A DNA stretch of 15,685 bases, taken from positions 1 to 15,685 of the forward strand of contig JANTQF010000535.1 in the NCBI GenBank assembly GCA_032988165.1, written 5' to 3'. This stretch comes from Emmonsiellopsis sp. PD_33. Lineage: Eukaryota > Ascomycota > Eurotiomycetes > Onygenales > Ajellomycetaceae. Below are positions 1 through 9,554 of this stretch, in pieces. A program made the position numbers and the translations under genes. Every line of letters starts with the position of its first letter. Position 1 is the stretch's first letter. The notes beneath the pieces are model-generated. The model saw only the letters and a list, made by a program, of their open reading frames with translations. It was not told the DNA's origin and did not search any database.

Positions 1-340
1 AGAGTTTTTGCAGGCAATTGAAACTGCAATAACTCAACCAATTTGACTTGGAAATGCTCGGCAGTTCTTTCAAAAGAAAGAATAGGCTTTGATCTACCTG
101 TCACTCAATTTATATGATGTTTGGACCGGTGGTTATGGTGCTGTGGTGAAAAAGAGGGATAATCTCCTACTTTTTTGATGAAACCACATTTTCACACACT
201 ACACCCCCAATTCTGGTCTAAACCTCACCAAAATTGAATGGCAAATAGATCTCGATGAGGGCTTTCGAATGAGGGTATTTGCGTTCAGAATTTCGAAAGG
301 GAAGGCATGTTCGAAGAATCTATTCGGCTACTGAATCCCA
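1..340. other. CpG-containing flank, no gene seen
   Basis: This stretch differs from the rest of the window. It is less AT-rich and holds roughly ten CpG dinucleotides (for example near 58, 125, 252, 268 and 295), whereas I found only one CpG in the following 15.3 kb. I see no convincing open frame, RNA gene or similarity to the retroelement copies. It probably marks sequence that escaped the RIP-like mutation that hit the repeats. It could be host intergenic DNA or part of a single-copy gene whose remainder lies outside the window. Confidence 0.5.
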
Positions 341-1564
341 TCATATTAATTATTTACTAACTGAAGTCTTTTAGTTGTATTTATATATCTATATTCAGTG
401 TTTAAAATATTTCTCAAAGAAGCTTTTCTTGAATTATTAATAATAATATTTACCTTAAAATATTTTCTTTATAATTAGAGTAATAATTAGGTGCATCTGT
501 GAGATTCCTTATCTCTGAATAGTACTTAATGATAAAGTTAAATGTAGAGAGTATTTCTATTTATTATATTTAATATCTTACTAACTCTATTATTATCATG
601 AAGTGCTGTAAATTAATATAATCAGATAAAATTATTATAAAGAAATATATATCATATAGATAATAATATTATTACTTAAATATTATAAGAATAGTAAGAA
701 GTTTCTGATCATACATAATATAATTATACTCTATTGATAATAAGCTTTATAAGTAGTATATAATTAGATGCTATTATTTATCATTCAGATCTAACTATAA
801 GAGAGTTATATTTAATATAAAATCTAATGTATTTAGCTTTATTTAGAGTTTTTAATTCAGATTGAAGTACACAAAAATTAGAGTCTTTATAAATATACTT
901 TTTAGTTTTTAAAAAACTTTCTATATATTAGTATTGAGGAAGATCATCTTTCAGTTCTAGCCTTTTTATATTATATCTTTTATGAATATAAATAAAGGCT
1001 GTGCTTTTACTGTAAATCTATCTATATAATAGCAGTAAAAATTTACAAACTCTAGAAATATTTAAATATTATAGATACACTTAGATTCTAGCTAGAAGAA
1101 GATAGTATCAGTTCAGCTCTATTCTATTTTAATGCTATTTATATTAATTATAAGGTTAAGAAAATTGATGTAATTTATATAGAATATATATTTACTAAAT
1201 TTTATATATAATTTGTAGATGTATAGGTATTTCAGTATCATACATATATACTTATAGTACTTTTCCTCTAAGTTTAAGTAAATAATAATATTATTCAGGT
1301 AGATAATATAGTAGATATCTAAAAAATTACTTAGAGTCTTATTAATATAAAATTAAAATATTATTAGTATATTTATAAGTTTAAAGGGGACTACTTAATA
1401 TTTAAAATGATTATAATATATTTAGAAAGCTGTTTTTCATTCATCATTTATATATATATATAATTAATAATATACATCTTAAAGATCTAATTATAAATAA
1501 ATCTTTATACTGATTAGCCTATCAATCATTTTGCTGATTAAGAGAAAAGGATATTAATTCTTTA
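341..1564 (-). pseudogene. Copy C: inverted, truncated Ty3/Gypsy pol (RT-RNase H)
   Basis: On the minus strand this segment aligns without net gaps to copy A from about 4804 (start of the RT fingers, next to the LNTISIKN motif) to about 6027 (after RNase H). It is heavily mutated: the RT catalytic box YLDD reads YLNN here (1290-1301), so both aspartates are gone, and stops are frequent. The right edge coincides with the first bases of the copy B LTR at 1565, as expected if B inserted into C (predicted target bases CTTTA). The left edge near 341 is where similarity stops and CpG-containing sequence begins, so C is truncated there. Gag, protease, integrase and chromodomain parts are absent from this segment. 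Confidence 0.9.
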
Positions 1565-1883
1565 TGTAACACATAAAGGAGACTGCATGTCACATATAGA
1601 TCAACTATGCCCTTGGATCTCAGATTTTGAACCTCAGGCCTGGCAGTGCACCTAGCAGTGCACCTGGCAAATATGCACATGATGCACACTTAGTAGTTAG
1701 CTATTGATATATATACTATATAGGTTTCTTATAAAAAGAATCAGCAAATAGTCCTATTACTATATAATGCCTACATTTAAAATATATATACATTGTTACC
1801 TGTCTATTCTCATCATACTGTTCAATGACTCATAGTCCACCTTTTAAATCAAAATATCTTTATATTCAATGCTAAATATTATA
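1565..1883 (+). repeat. 5' LTR of copy B
   Basis: This 319-bp long terminal repeat is the same length as the two LTRs of copy A and aligns along its whole length. It begins TGTAAC and ends ATTATA (ATTACA in the others), so the family LTR has the usual TG...CA ends inside a short TGTAA/TTACA inverted repeat. It contains three degenerate 12-bp direct repeats, CCTGGCAGTGCA-like, at about 1639-1677. An AT-rich stretch near 1778-1795 could hold a TATA box, but no promoter can be proven from sequence alone. Confidence 0.92.
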
Positions 1884-1886
1884 GTT

Positions 1887-1912
1887 CTATTTACTCATCT
1901 CTAAGTAAATAG
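1887..1912 (+). other. Leader hairpin of copy B next to the LTR
   Basis: Arms 1887-1897 and 1902-1912 enclose a 4-nt loop. Ten of eleven positions pair; one C-A mismatch is explained by a G-to-A change. The matching hairpin in copy A is at 2679-2704. It occupies the place of a tRNA primer-binding site, and no TGG-starting site is visible. Confidence 0.65.
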
Positions 1913-1926
1913 TCCATCAGAAATAG

Positions 1927-2356
1927 ATGAACAACAGTAAGATAACTTGTAGAAAGACTGTGAATAATTATAGGAAAATCTCTTAAATGCATGCTAACTC
2001 CTCTGCACAGTAAGAAACTAGTAATAATAAATTATAACTTGAACCTTCATAGGATCCTCTGCAGGATCCTTCATAGAAACCTGACTGTAAATTAACTGCA
2101 GGTGATAAAGGATTAGATGATGAAAATTCACATCTATCTATTATATAACTATATATAATTAAAGAACATATTAAAGAACTATAAATATAATGGAAAATTT
2201 AAAGGGTAGAACACATCATGAAGGTGCTGGAGAACTAGCTAGTATAAGATGAATTAATAGATTAAGAGATAGCTGTGCTGATTATATAGAAGAAAACCAC
2301 AACTTAAAATTAAATCTTAAAAAGGCCTTATATAGAAACAACTCAGTTATCCTACT
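1927..2356 (+). pseudogene. gag of copy B, N-terminal part
   Basis: This is the first part of copy B's Gag, the capsid-like structural protein. The ATG at 1927-1929, 43 nt after the LTR, is chosen because the frame from it joins the rest of Gag at 9879 after removal of copy A and one CTACT. The matching codon in copy A is ATA. Only this copy keeps the start, which begins MNNSKITC. The joined B frame is 1221 nt against 1209 in copy A; the 12-nt difference is an in-frame repeat around 2050-2072. The segment is glutamine- and charge-rich, probably helical (conserved blocks such as EYIKEL and VLEDQLVQDEL in copy A). Several codons are now TAA, TAG or TGA from CAA, CAG or CGA. It is interrupted after 2356 by copy A. 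Confidence 0.8.
2352..2356. repeat. Target-site duplication of copy A, left
   Basis: CTACT immediately precedes the 5' LTR of copy A and is repeated exactly at 9874-9878 after its 3' LTR. Five bases is the usual duplication length for Ty3/Gypsy integrases. The copy A counterpart of this site (3127-3131) is also CTACT, confirming the pre-insertion sequence. Confidence 0.93.
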
Positions 2357-2675
2357 TATAATGCACAAAGGAGATCATGTGTCACATGTAGATTAACTAC
2401 ACCTTTGGATTTTGAATCTTGGACCTCAGGCCTAGCAGTGTGCCTGACAGTGCACCTAGCAATACACATATGGTGCACACTTAGTAGCTAGCTATTGATA
2501 TATATGCTATGTAGATTTCTTATGAAAAGAACCAGCAAATAATCTTATTACTATATGACCCCTATATTTAAAATATACATACATTTTTACCTGTCTATTC
2601 CTATCACACTATTTAATAACTTATAGTCTACCTTTTCAAATTAAAAAGCCTTTATATTCAACACTGGACATTACA
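2357..2675 (+). repeat. 5' LTR of copy A
   Basis: This 319-bp LTR is the partner of 9555-9873. It begins TATAAT (TGTAAC in copy B, so the first G has mutated) and ends ATTACA. Differences from the 3' LTR are almost all C/T or G/A. Degenerate 12-bp repeats lie at about 2431-2465. Confidence 0.95.
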
Positions 2676-2678
2676 GTT

Positions 2679-2704
2679 CTATTTGCTCACTCCTGAGTGA
2701 ATAG
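2679..2704 (+). other. Leader hairpin at the primer-binding position, copy A
   Basis: Arms 2679-2689 and 2694-2704 with loop CTCC pair at all eleven positions as RNA (nine Watson-Crick, two G-U). Copies A and B together imply an ancestral perfect stem whose two arms each held a CpG. The hairpin begins three bases after the LTR, where most LTR elements have a tRNA-complementary site starting TGG; none is visible. It may be a self-priming or packaging structure, which is inference. Confidence 0.65.
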
Positions 2705-2718
2705 TTCATCAGAAATAA

Positions 2719-3927
2719 ATAAACAACAACAAGATAGCTTATAAAAAGACTGTAAATAATTATAGAGGAACTTCTTAAGTGCACATCAATTTCTCTGCAC
2801 AGTAAGGAATCAGTAACAACAAACTATAACTCAAATCTCTACAGGATTTTCCACAGGAATTCAACCATAAATCAACTGCAGGCAATGAAGGGTCAGATAA
2901 TAAAGACCTACATCTACCTACTGCACAGCTATATACAATTAAAGAATACATTAAAGAGCTATAGATGCAACAGAAAATTCAAAAGGCAGAGCACATAATG
3001 AAGGTGTTGGAGGACCAGCTAGTACAAGATGAATTAATGAATTAAGAGGTAGCTATATTGATTGCACAGGAGAAGATCATAGCTTAAGATTAAATCTTGA
3101 AAAGGTCTCATGCAGAAACAACCCAGCTACCCTACTAAATCACCCATCTAAAGATTAATACATCTTCCAAATATCAAGGAAAAAGTATGTCAGAGCTTGA
3201 AGATTTCATCATCCAAATCAAAATAAAATTTAAATATAATAAAGACTACTATACTATCAAAAAACACTACATTTAGAATGCTGTGCAGAAGCTTACCATG
3301 GAATCTCTCTATTAATAGGATACTTTTCATAAGAATTATAAAGTAAATTCAGAGAATTTATTACTTATCTGGAAAGACCTCTGTGTGCAGTTACAACTAC
3401 ACCTCATAAATTCAGATGCACTTCAATGATAATCAATTAAGAGATATATAGACACATGATAATAAAATAATCAATCCATTCAAAATTTTACCAAGTATCT
3501 CCTCAATCTGAAGAAATACCTGCCCTATAAGATCCAGAAGGAACAGTGCAGTTCTAACTTAATAAATCACTATTAAGAGAAAATTCAGATTCATGCACAC
3601 CTAATGAAGAGAGACCTCAAGAATTATGAAGAGATACTAGCATTTCTATGTAAGATAGAGTAATATTATAAGGACTAAAAACTATTCTCATTCAAGTAGG
3701 AAATCACTGTAAATCCACTATACAAGAAGAAGTCTTTTAATTTCCAGATAAAAATGAAGTCTAAAAGGGAAAAATCTCTAAATTACACACTTAAAGATTA
3801 ATCCTCATAATCTAAGTTCACCCTTCACTTCAAGTACTCTCACTATAATAAAACAAGTTACATTCCTAATAACTACTGGGAACTTCATCCCAAAAAGCAC
3901 ATAAAGAAGTACAAGTCAAAAAACTAG
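2719..3927 (+). pseudogene. gag of copy A
   Basis: Gag polyprotein, the nucleocapsid/capsid-like protein that packages element RNA. The frame runs 403 codons from the lost start (ATA at 2719, ATG in copy B) to TAG at 3925-3927. The N-terminal part is charged and probably coiled-coil (EYIKEL, VLEDQLVQDEL). The central region contains MSELEDFIIQIK at 3187 and a capsid-like stretch about residues 155-330. Near the C-terminus, 3835-3876 has the spacing of a CCHC zinc knuckle (C-x2-C-x4-H-x4-C) followed by WELHP, but all four ligands read Tyr, as expected from TGY-to-TAY and CAC-to-TAC mutation. Internal stops replace Gln, Arg or Trp codons. Translation past its stop into pol would use the frameshift signal at 3918. 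Confidence 0.85.
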
Positions 3928-3960
3928 ATCCTTCAGTACTGAGTATTACTATAGTACTGA
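3918..3960 (+). promoter_or_regulatory. -1 ribosomal frameshift signal, gag-pol junction, copy A
   Basis: The heptamer A_AAA_AAC (3918-3924) is in the correct phase with the gag frame (codons AAA AAC) and is followed at once by the gag stop TAG (3925-3927). After an 8-nt spacer, an 8-bp perfect stem (3933-3940 with 3953-3960) encloses a 12-nt loop. Slipping back one base enters the pol frame, which is protein-like in both copies immediately downstream (LDPSVLS in copy A). The same heptamer, stop, spacer and stem are present in copy B at 10660-10702, with one paired change in the stem. Heptamer, phase and stem are seen directly; activity is inferred from known retroviral and retrotransposon -1 sites. 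Confidence 0.85.
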
Positions 3961-6900
3961 GAGTGAACAAGATAGGATAGAGGTACAGTAAAAAAATAAT
4001 GGTAATTAAGATATAGCTAGAAATCCCCTAAGAGTTAGTTATTATCTAGGCACTTATTGACTTGAGTATAGAAGCAAATTTTATCAGCCAGAAATAAGTA
4101 AAAATGTATCTTAGAAAAGATAGTAAAGATTCACACTGAATTAGTATAATTAATAGACACTGAATCATGGCCTACAATCAACATGAGATATACACACATA
4201 TAATTAATGATAAGAGACTCTCTCACAATCAGAGCTTTCACTTTGAAATAATAGATATGAAAGACTATAATATCATTCTGAGATTCCCCTGGCTCAAGGC
4301 TGTGAATCTCAACATTCAATGATTAAAATTATACTAAATATATTATATATTGCATGTTGATGACATTGAGATTATCATCATGAAATAGGTGGATGTAGTA
4401 GTTAGGATTGAATGTATAGCTTATATTATTCATCTATATCAACTAGAAGGGAACAAACTGATTGCTCTGTTTAGTATAATTCTAGATGAAGAGTTAGTAA
4501 TATTAGAAGCCTACTATAAATATAAAGATGTTTTCTCAGAAGCTACAGCAGAATTACTCTCAGAACATGTATAATATGATCATCCAATCAATTTAATATC
4601 TGAAAAAGAATTCTTCTACTAATCAATCTATAACCTCTCCATCAAAGAACTAGAGGTGCTGTATAAATACCTGGAATTTAATCTGGAAAAAGAATGGATA
4701 TACTTATCAAAAAGTCCTACAAATATACTAATATTTTTTATCTCAAAAAAAGACAGAATTATATATCTTTATATAGACTATTATAAGCTTAATACTATTA
4801 GCATAAAGAACTAATATTCTCTCTCCTTGATCAGCAAAATAATTAACAGACTAGTCAGTATAAAGGTCTACTCACAGTTAGATCTTCATGATGTATATCA
4901 CCAACTATACATATATAAAGACAACAAGTGGAAAATAGCTTTCTAAATATACTATAATCATTTTAAATATCAAGTAATCCTCTTTGGACTCACAAATACA
5001 CCAGTAACATTCTAATCCTATATCAATAAGACTCTGAATAATCTCCTAAATATCTACTGTATTATCTACCTAGATGATATTATTATCTACTCAAACTCAG
5101 AGGAAGAGCACTGCAAGTATGTGTGCATGATGCTGAAATACCTACATACCTATAAATTATATGTGAAGCTCAGTAAATATATATTTTATATGGATCATAT
5201 TAATTTCCTCAGCTTTATAATCAGTATGAATGATATTAAAATGAAATAGAGCTAGATTGATACTATTCTCTTCTAGTTAGAACTCAAGTGCATTTATGAC
5301 ATTCAGATATTTCTAGAATTTATGAATTTTTACTACTATTTTATAGATAGATTCATAGTGAAAGCACAGCTCTTATCTACACTCATAAAGAGTATAACAT
5401 GGAAAGACCAGAACTGAAAGATAATCCTCCTCAATACTGATATGTAGAAAGCTTTTTAAGAGCTAAAAAGTATATTTATAAAGGCCTCAATCCTCACACA
5501 CTTTAACTCAGATTGAAAACTTCAGGTGGAGCTAGACATATTAGATTTCATACTAGATGCAATCCTCTTATAGTTAGATCTAAATGATAGATAATGACAC
5601 CTAATTATATATTATTCATAAGGCTTATCATCAGCAGAGTATAATTACAGTACATATAATCAGAAACTCCTCACTATTCTCATAACATTCAAGTAATAAT
5701 ATTACTATCTATATGGTACATATTTCCCCATGATAATTTTATCTGATCATGCCAATCTACAACATTTCATAATAATAATAGAATTAGTCAGATATTAGAT
5801 ACAATGAATGAAAATACTCTCTACATTTAACTTTATCATTAAGTACTATCTAGGGATGAAGAATCCTGCAGATGTGCCTAGTCATTACTCTAATTATAAA
5901 GAAAATACTCTAAGATGAATACTATTATTAATAATTCAAGAAAAGCTTCTTTGAGGAATATTTCAAACATTAGATATAAATATACAGACACAGCCAGAAG
6001 ACCTCAGTCAGCAAATAACTAATATAATAATACATTTAAAACTACTAAATAATAAAAAAAATATAATTTATATTAGTGCACTTACTTCCTACACATATCA
6101 AAATGTGTGTGCAGATGAGAGACATATTGTCAGCAATATAGAAAGACTAGCTCATCTAATGCTGCAGATATTAATTAATATAATTATAGAATCTAATATA
6201 GCCTATAAATCCTCTCTTACTGAACCTATTATGGAATTTCTGTGCTACATGCAAGCTCAGAACACTGAGCACACTGAGGTACATAAAAGAATAAAAGTAG
6301 ATAAAATGAATGAGACTGAGCACTTAAACTGAACAATCAATCAAAATAATTTATTTTATTATAAGAATTATGTTTCTATCCTCATAGATTAAGTAATAAG
6401 AAATAAGATCATGAAATTAAATTATAATGATCCTTAAGAGGGACATTTTGATATTAAGCATACTTTTAAGTGCATCTAGAGAAAATACTTTTAGTATGAT
6501 ATAACAACAGACATTTAGAAATACATGTACACCTATAATATCTACCAACAGGTTAAGACACACCATCATAAGAAATACAGTCAATTAGAATTACTTCCTA
6601 TTCCTACCTCTTCTTTTAAAATAATGATAATAGATTTCATCATCAAACTCCTATCATTCAAGTAGAACAGCAAGGTCTATAATTCAATCATAGTATTTAT
6701 AGATAAATTAATCAAGTATATAGTTTATAAACTAGTTAATAAAGATATAAGTATATTAAAGCTTATAAACCTGATATTCAACATCTTTATCAGATTTTTC
6801 AGTTACTCACACCATTAAGTAACAGACCACACTGAGATATTTAGCTCTAGTAAATACTAATTAATATTCTACTATCTTCTAAAAGTGTGCTAATAGTTAA

Positions 6901-7721
6901 TAACTGCATTTTACCCTCAAATGAACAGTTAAACTAAGAGGCAGAATCAGACACTTAAGTATTACCTATATATCTACTGTAACTTCTATTAGGACAACTA
7001 GACTAGATGATTACTACTAGCACAATTCTCCTACAATACCTTTACATATAGTATCCTCAAGATGTCTTCTATAGAAGTGCTAATAAATTTTCAACCTGAA
7101 CTACATTTTAACATCAAACTAGACATTAATATGAGGGGGGAAGAAGCACAGGAGGCAACAGAACATATATGCTATATAGGAGAAGTATAGAATAATCTAC
7201 AAGAATCTCTTTTGAAGGCTCAGAAAACATAGAAGAAATACTATAACTAATATTATAAGGAGAAGTATTTCATAGTTAGGGACTGAGTCATACTGCACTC
7301 AAAAAATATTAGTATATTACATTTAAGTTTAAAGCTAAATTATCATCAACTTGACCCTTTCAAAATCATCAACAAGTGGGGGAAACAGGCATACAAACTG
7401 AAACTTATACTATAATATAAAGATATATACCCTATTTTTCATGTCTTATTACTTGAACCATATCATGCATAGTATGGCAAAATCCTGGAGGCCAAATCAA
7501 TGATGATATATGGAGTTAAAAAGTTCAAAATTGAAGAGATTCTAGGAAAGTATAACTATTTTAACAGCTAGTAATACCTTGTGCACTGGAAAAATATAAT
7601 AGAAGCAGAGAATTCCTGGGAGAACACAGAAAACCTTAAGAATGCATAGGACCTAATTAATAAGTTCAATATGCAGTTTAATTATAAGGTAATAAAGCTG
7701 AAGCACCATCAACCCAAGTAA
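3924..7721 (+). pseudogene. pol of copy A: PR-RT-RNaseH-IN-chromodomain
   Basis: Pol polyprotein for cDNA synthesis and integration, in one frame -1 to gag, with no net frame change over 1266 codons. Protease about 4050-4330: the active-site region reads ALIDLSIEANFIS (D-S-G expected, now D-L-S) and later DYNIILRFPWL. RT about 4590-5300: FISKKDRIIYLYIDY, QLDLHDVYHQ and YLDD at 5067-5078. RNase H about 5490-5890, with SDHANLQHF. A degraded zinc-binding region lies about 6400-6560. Integrase core: Asp at 6633 and 6825, while the expected Glu (TER motif) is Lys at 6936. Chromodomain about 7515-7690 (FKIEEIL, YLVHWKN, ENLKNA). Dozens of stops make it non-functional. Longer open pieces survive at 4389-4574 and 6105-6332. 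The end is placed at tandem TAA codons shared with copy B; a weaker in-frame, protein-like tail continues to about 7955. Confidence 0.92.
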
Positions 7722-8035
7722 TAACTAGCCTGCATATAAAAAGGGGAGAAGAAGAAGGATAAGTTTCTGAAAATCAAATCTTATTATTTCATACTAATAT
7801 TAAAAGCCTTAAAGGGCACAGTAGATAAAAAATAAATCAAAAAACATCAGAGAAAAACCAGAGTGCACATCATATCTAACCCAGAAGAGCAGGCTATTTT
7901 CATTAAAGTCAGAATCAATCAAGCACATCAAGATAGAATAATTATACTTACATAAAGAATCAGGATAATATTAAATAACCTCTTCATTTTCTCCAACACT
8001 TTCTTATATCAAACAGCTACTTGATTCTATCATCA
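7722..8035. other. Spacer between pol and the antisense gene, copy A
   Basis: After the tandem TAA at 7719-7724 the pol frame stays protein-like to about 7955, with only a few stops (lysine-rich start, then HIISNPEEQAIFIK). It may be a C-terminal tail of Pol whose separating codons were once Gln or Arg. Copy B has a 2-nt deletion in the matching stretch near 14640, so it was not under frame constraint there or decayed later. The spacer also holds the convergent 3' ends of pol and the antisense gene. No terminator is recognisable. Confidence 0.45.
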
Positions 8036-8870
8036 TTAAATCTCAGAAAGTAGCTACATTGCATTAGCATACTCAGACTTGTCCAATAGGTTCTCAAAGC
8101 AATTTAATTGCTCAGCTGTGTTGATCAACTCTATGGTATCTATATATACATTAATAGGAACCTACAGTGTAGTTAGTAATTAGTTTTTTTCTTTTCAAAT
8201 TAACTACAGGAAAACTCACTATCTCACAGTAATAATAATATTACACACATTAAGAACAGTAAGTCACACATAGATCTTTAGAAGGGTAATAAAATACCTT
8301 CATATTAGTCTTAATAATTAGGTAGCAAACACACTCTTCACACTATTTCAGTGAGTGTAGACTCTTAGTGGATCTCTCTCAGTGCTTATTCTTCTCCTTC
8401 TCAGCCTCCTCCTTATTATTATTATTATTATCATCCTCATCCTTATCTTTCTTATTTTCATTCTCATTCTTATTATTACCATTATCCTCCAGAGTCTGCA
8501 TGGCAAGCTACATAAAATCTCCAGTCAACCAGGTAGCAGGCATTAGGACAGCAGGGGCAGGAGCAGAACAGATCAAAATAGTGAGAAATATAAGAGTAGA
8601 TAGATAGCTGAGCATGCAGGAAGAAACAGCAGCAGCAGAAGACAGTATAAAGATATGCATAGAAGAGAGGTTATAGAAGAAGATAAAAGAGGAATATTTA
8701 TAATAGAAGGATGTGGCCAGGAAGGAGCACAATAAAGTTTGAGGATCCTGAGGTGAGGAAGCATCACATAGGGGAATAGCTAGCCCTATAAGAAGGTTAG
8801 AAGAGAAGAGAGAGCTCAATAGCATACATCCTCTGTGCACATATAATAATGTAAGAGTTTGGGAGGTCAT
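8036..8870 (-). pseudogene. Antisense spliced gene of copy A, cysteine-rich protein
   Basis: A gene on the strand opposite gag-pol, between pol and the 3' LTR. Exon 1 is 8870-8220 (start uncertain; ATG codons at 8870 and 8543), the intron 8219-8162 (58 nt), and exon 2 8161-8036, ending TAA. The intron has GTGAGT at the donor, TACTAAC as branch site and TAG as acceptor, and joins the exons in phase 0. From the N-terminus there is a hydrophobic or Ser-rich stretch, a segment with TGDFM then LAMQTLED, a low-complexity Asn/Lys/Glu/Asp run from an ATT-type microsatellite (about 8412-8470), a cysteine cluster (CEECVC, then CVTYC and nearby Cys) and a helical tail (DTIELINTAEQLN, FENLLDKSEYANAM). 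Several stops replace Gln or Arg. Copy B keeps the same layout. The spaced cysteines resemble a small zinc-binding module, but I do not recognise the family and give no function. A captured host gene is possible. Confidence 0.7.
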
Positions 8871-9539
8871 TTCAAATTAATATTTTTTGTTTCAGACTAT
8901 TAAAGTACACCTATTAGTAATTTCTATGACATGATACCTCAACAACATGAAAGAAGTAAAGAAAAGTAGTATATTATACTCAGATAATATTATACAGCTG
9001 CAACATGTAAAAAGCAAAATAATCATCTAACTATATAGACACACATCTAGATTAGGTAATCTAAAAATAGAGTATAATCAGTGCATAAAGTATTCATAAA
9101 CCAGTGGAAGACATCATAGACACTCAGATAAGAAGATACTATACTAAAGTAGATAATAAGTAGAATGATGAATTAAATTATAATACTAATATTTAATAGA
9201 GGAAATAAAAAAATATAGTAAAGTAGAAAGTATATATATTTATAGCTGTACATCAAATCATCTACTCATCATTACCTAGGTATCTAATCATAGAAAACAA
9301 ACATTAACTGCACTACACACTAAATTACCTGGCAATAAAATCACTGATTCCTACAATATGATTAGCCTGCAGAATATGAAACTATCTAATTATAATAACT
9401 TAAACCTTCTATTAAGTATAATAGTCTAAATCTTCTATAATATATAACAGTCTGAACCTTCTATAATGTGTATTGCACATCAGCCTAATTCTTCAGTTAT
9501 GACATAGAAAATCCACAAATCTACTGAAGATCAGCTCCT
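8871..9539. other. Non-coding tail of copy A
   Basis: About 670 bp between the antisense gene and the polypurine tract with no open frame worth calling. It lies upstream of the antisense gene, so it could contain that gene's promoter and the 3' untranslated region of gag-pol RNA. The only clear structure is the 26-bp tandem repeat at 9401-9478. Copy B is truncated before this region, so no second copy is available to test conservation. Confidence 0.5.
9401..9478. repeat. 26-bp tandem repeat, three units
   Basis: Units 9401-9426, 9427-9452 and 9453-9478 share a TAAACCTTCTAT-like start and mostly an AGTC end. A weaker partial unit may precede them at 9377-9400. They differ mainly by transitions. 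The array sits about 60 bp before the polypurine tract. Confidence 0.8.
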
Positions 9540-9554
9540 AAAGGAGAGGATAGT
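9540..9554 (+). other. Polypurine tract of copy A
   Basis: AAAGGAGAGGA (9540-9550) lies four bases before the 3' LTR. This is the expected position and composition for the RNase H-resistant primer of plus-strand DNA synthesis in LTR retrotransposons. Confidence 0.75.

Noticed and set aside
1..340. Host protein-coding exon
   Set aside because: No frame stays open long enough and no protein motif was recognised; composition alone is not enough.
4156..4167. Possible protease D-T-G/S site in the gag frame
   Set aside because: It is in the wrong frame for pol. The better site is at 4059-4067 in the pol frame, followed by EANFIS, as in Ty3/Gypsy proteases.
4131..4319. Minus-strand open frame of 62 codons
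   Set aside because: It lies opposite the protease region of copy A pol, has no counterpart frame in copy B and no recognisable motif.
8368..8607. Plus-strand open frame with Leu/Ser runs; the same kind of frame at 15057-15320
   Set aside because: These are the reverse reading of the antisense gene's ATT-type microsatellite; the opposite strand has the intron and conserved exon 2.
8573..8767. Second minus-strand open frame of 64 codons
   Set aside because: It overlaps exon 1 of the antisense gene in another frame and shows no independent support.
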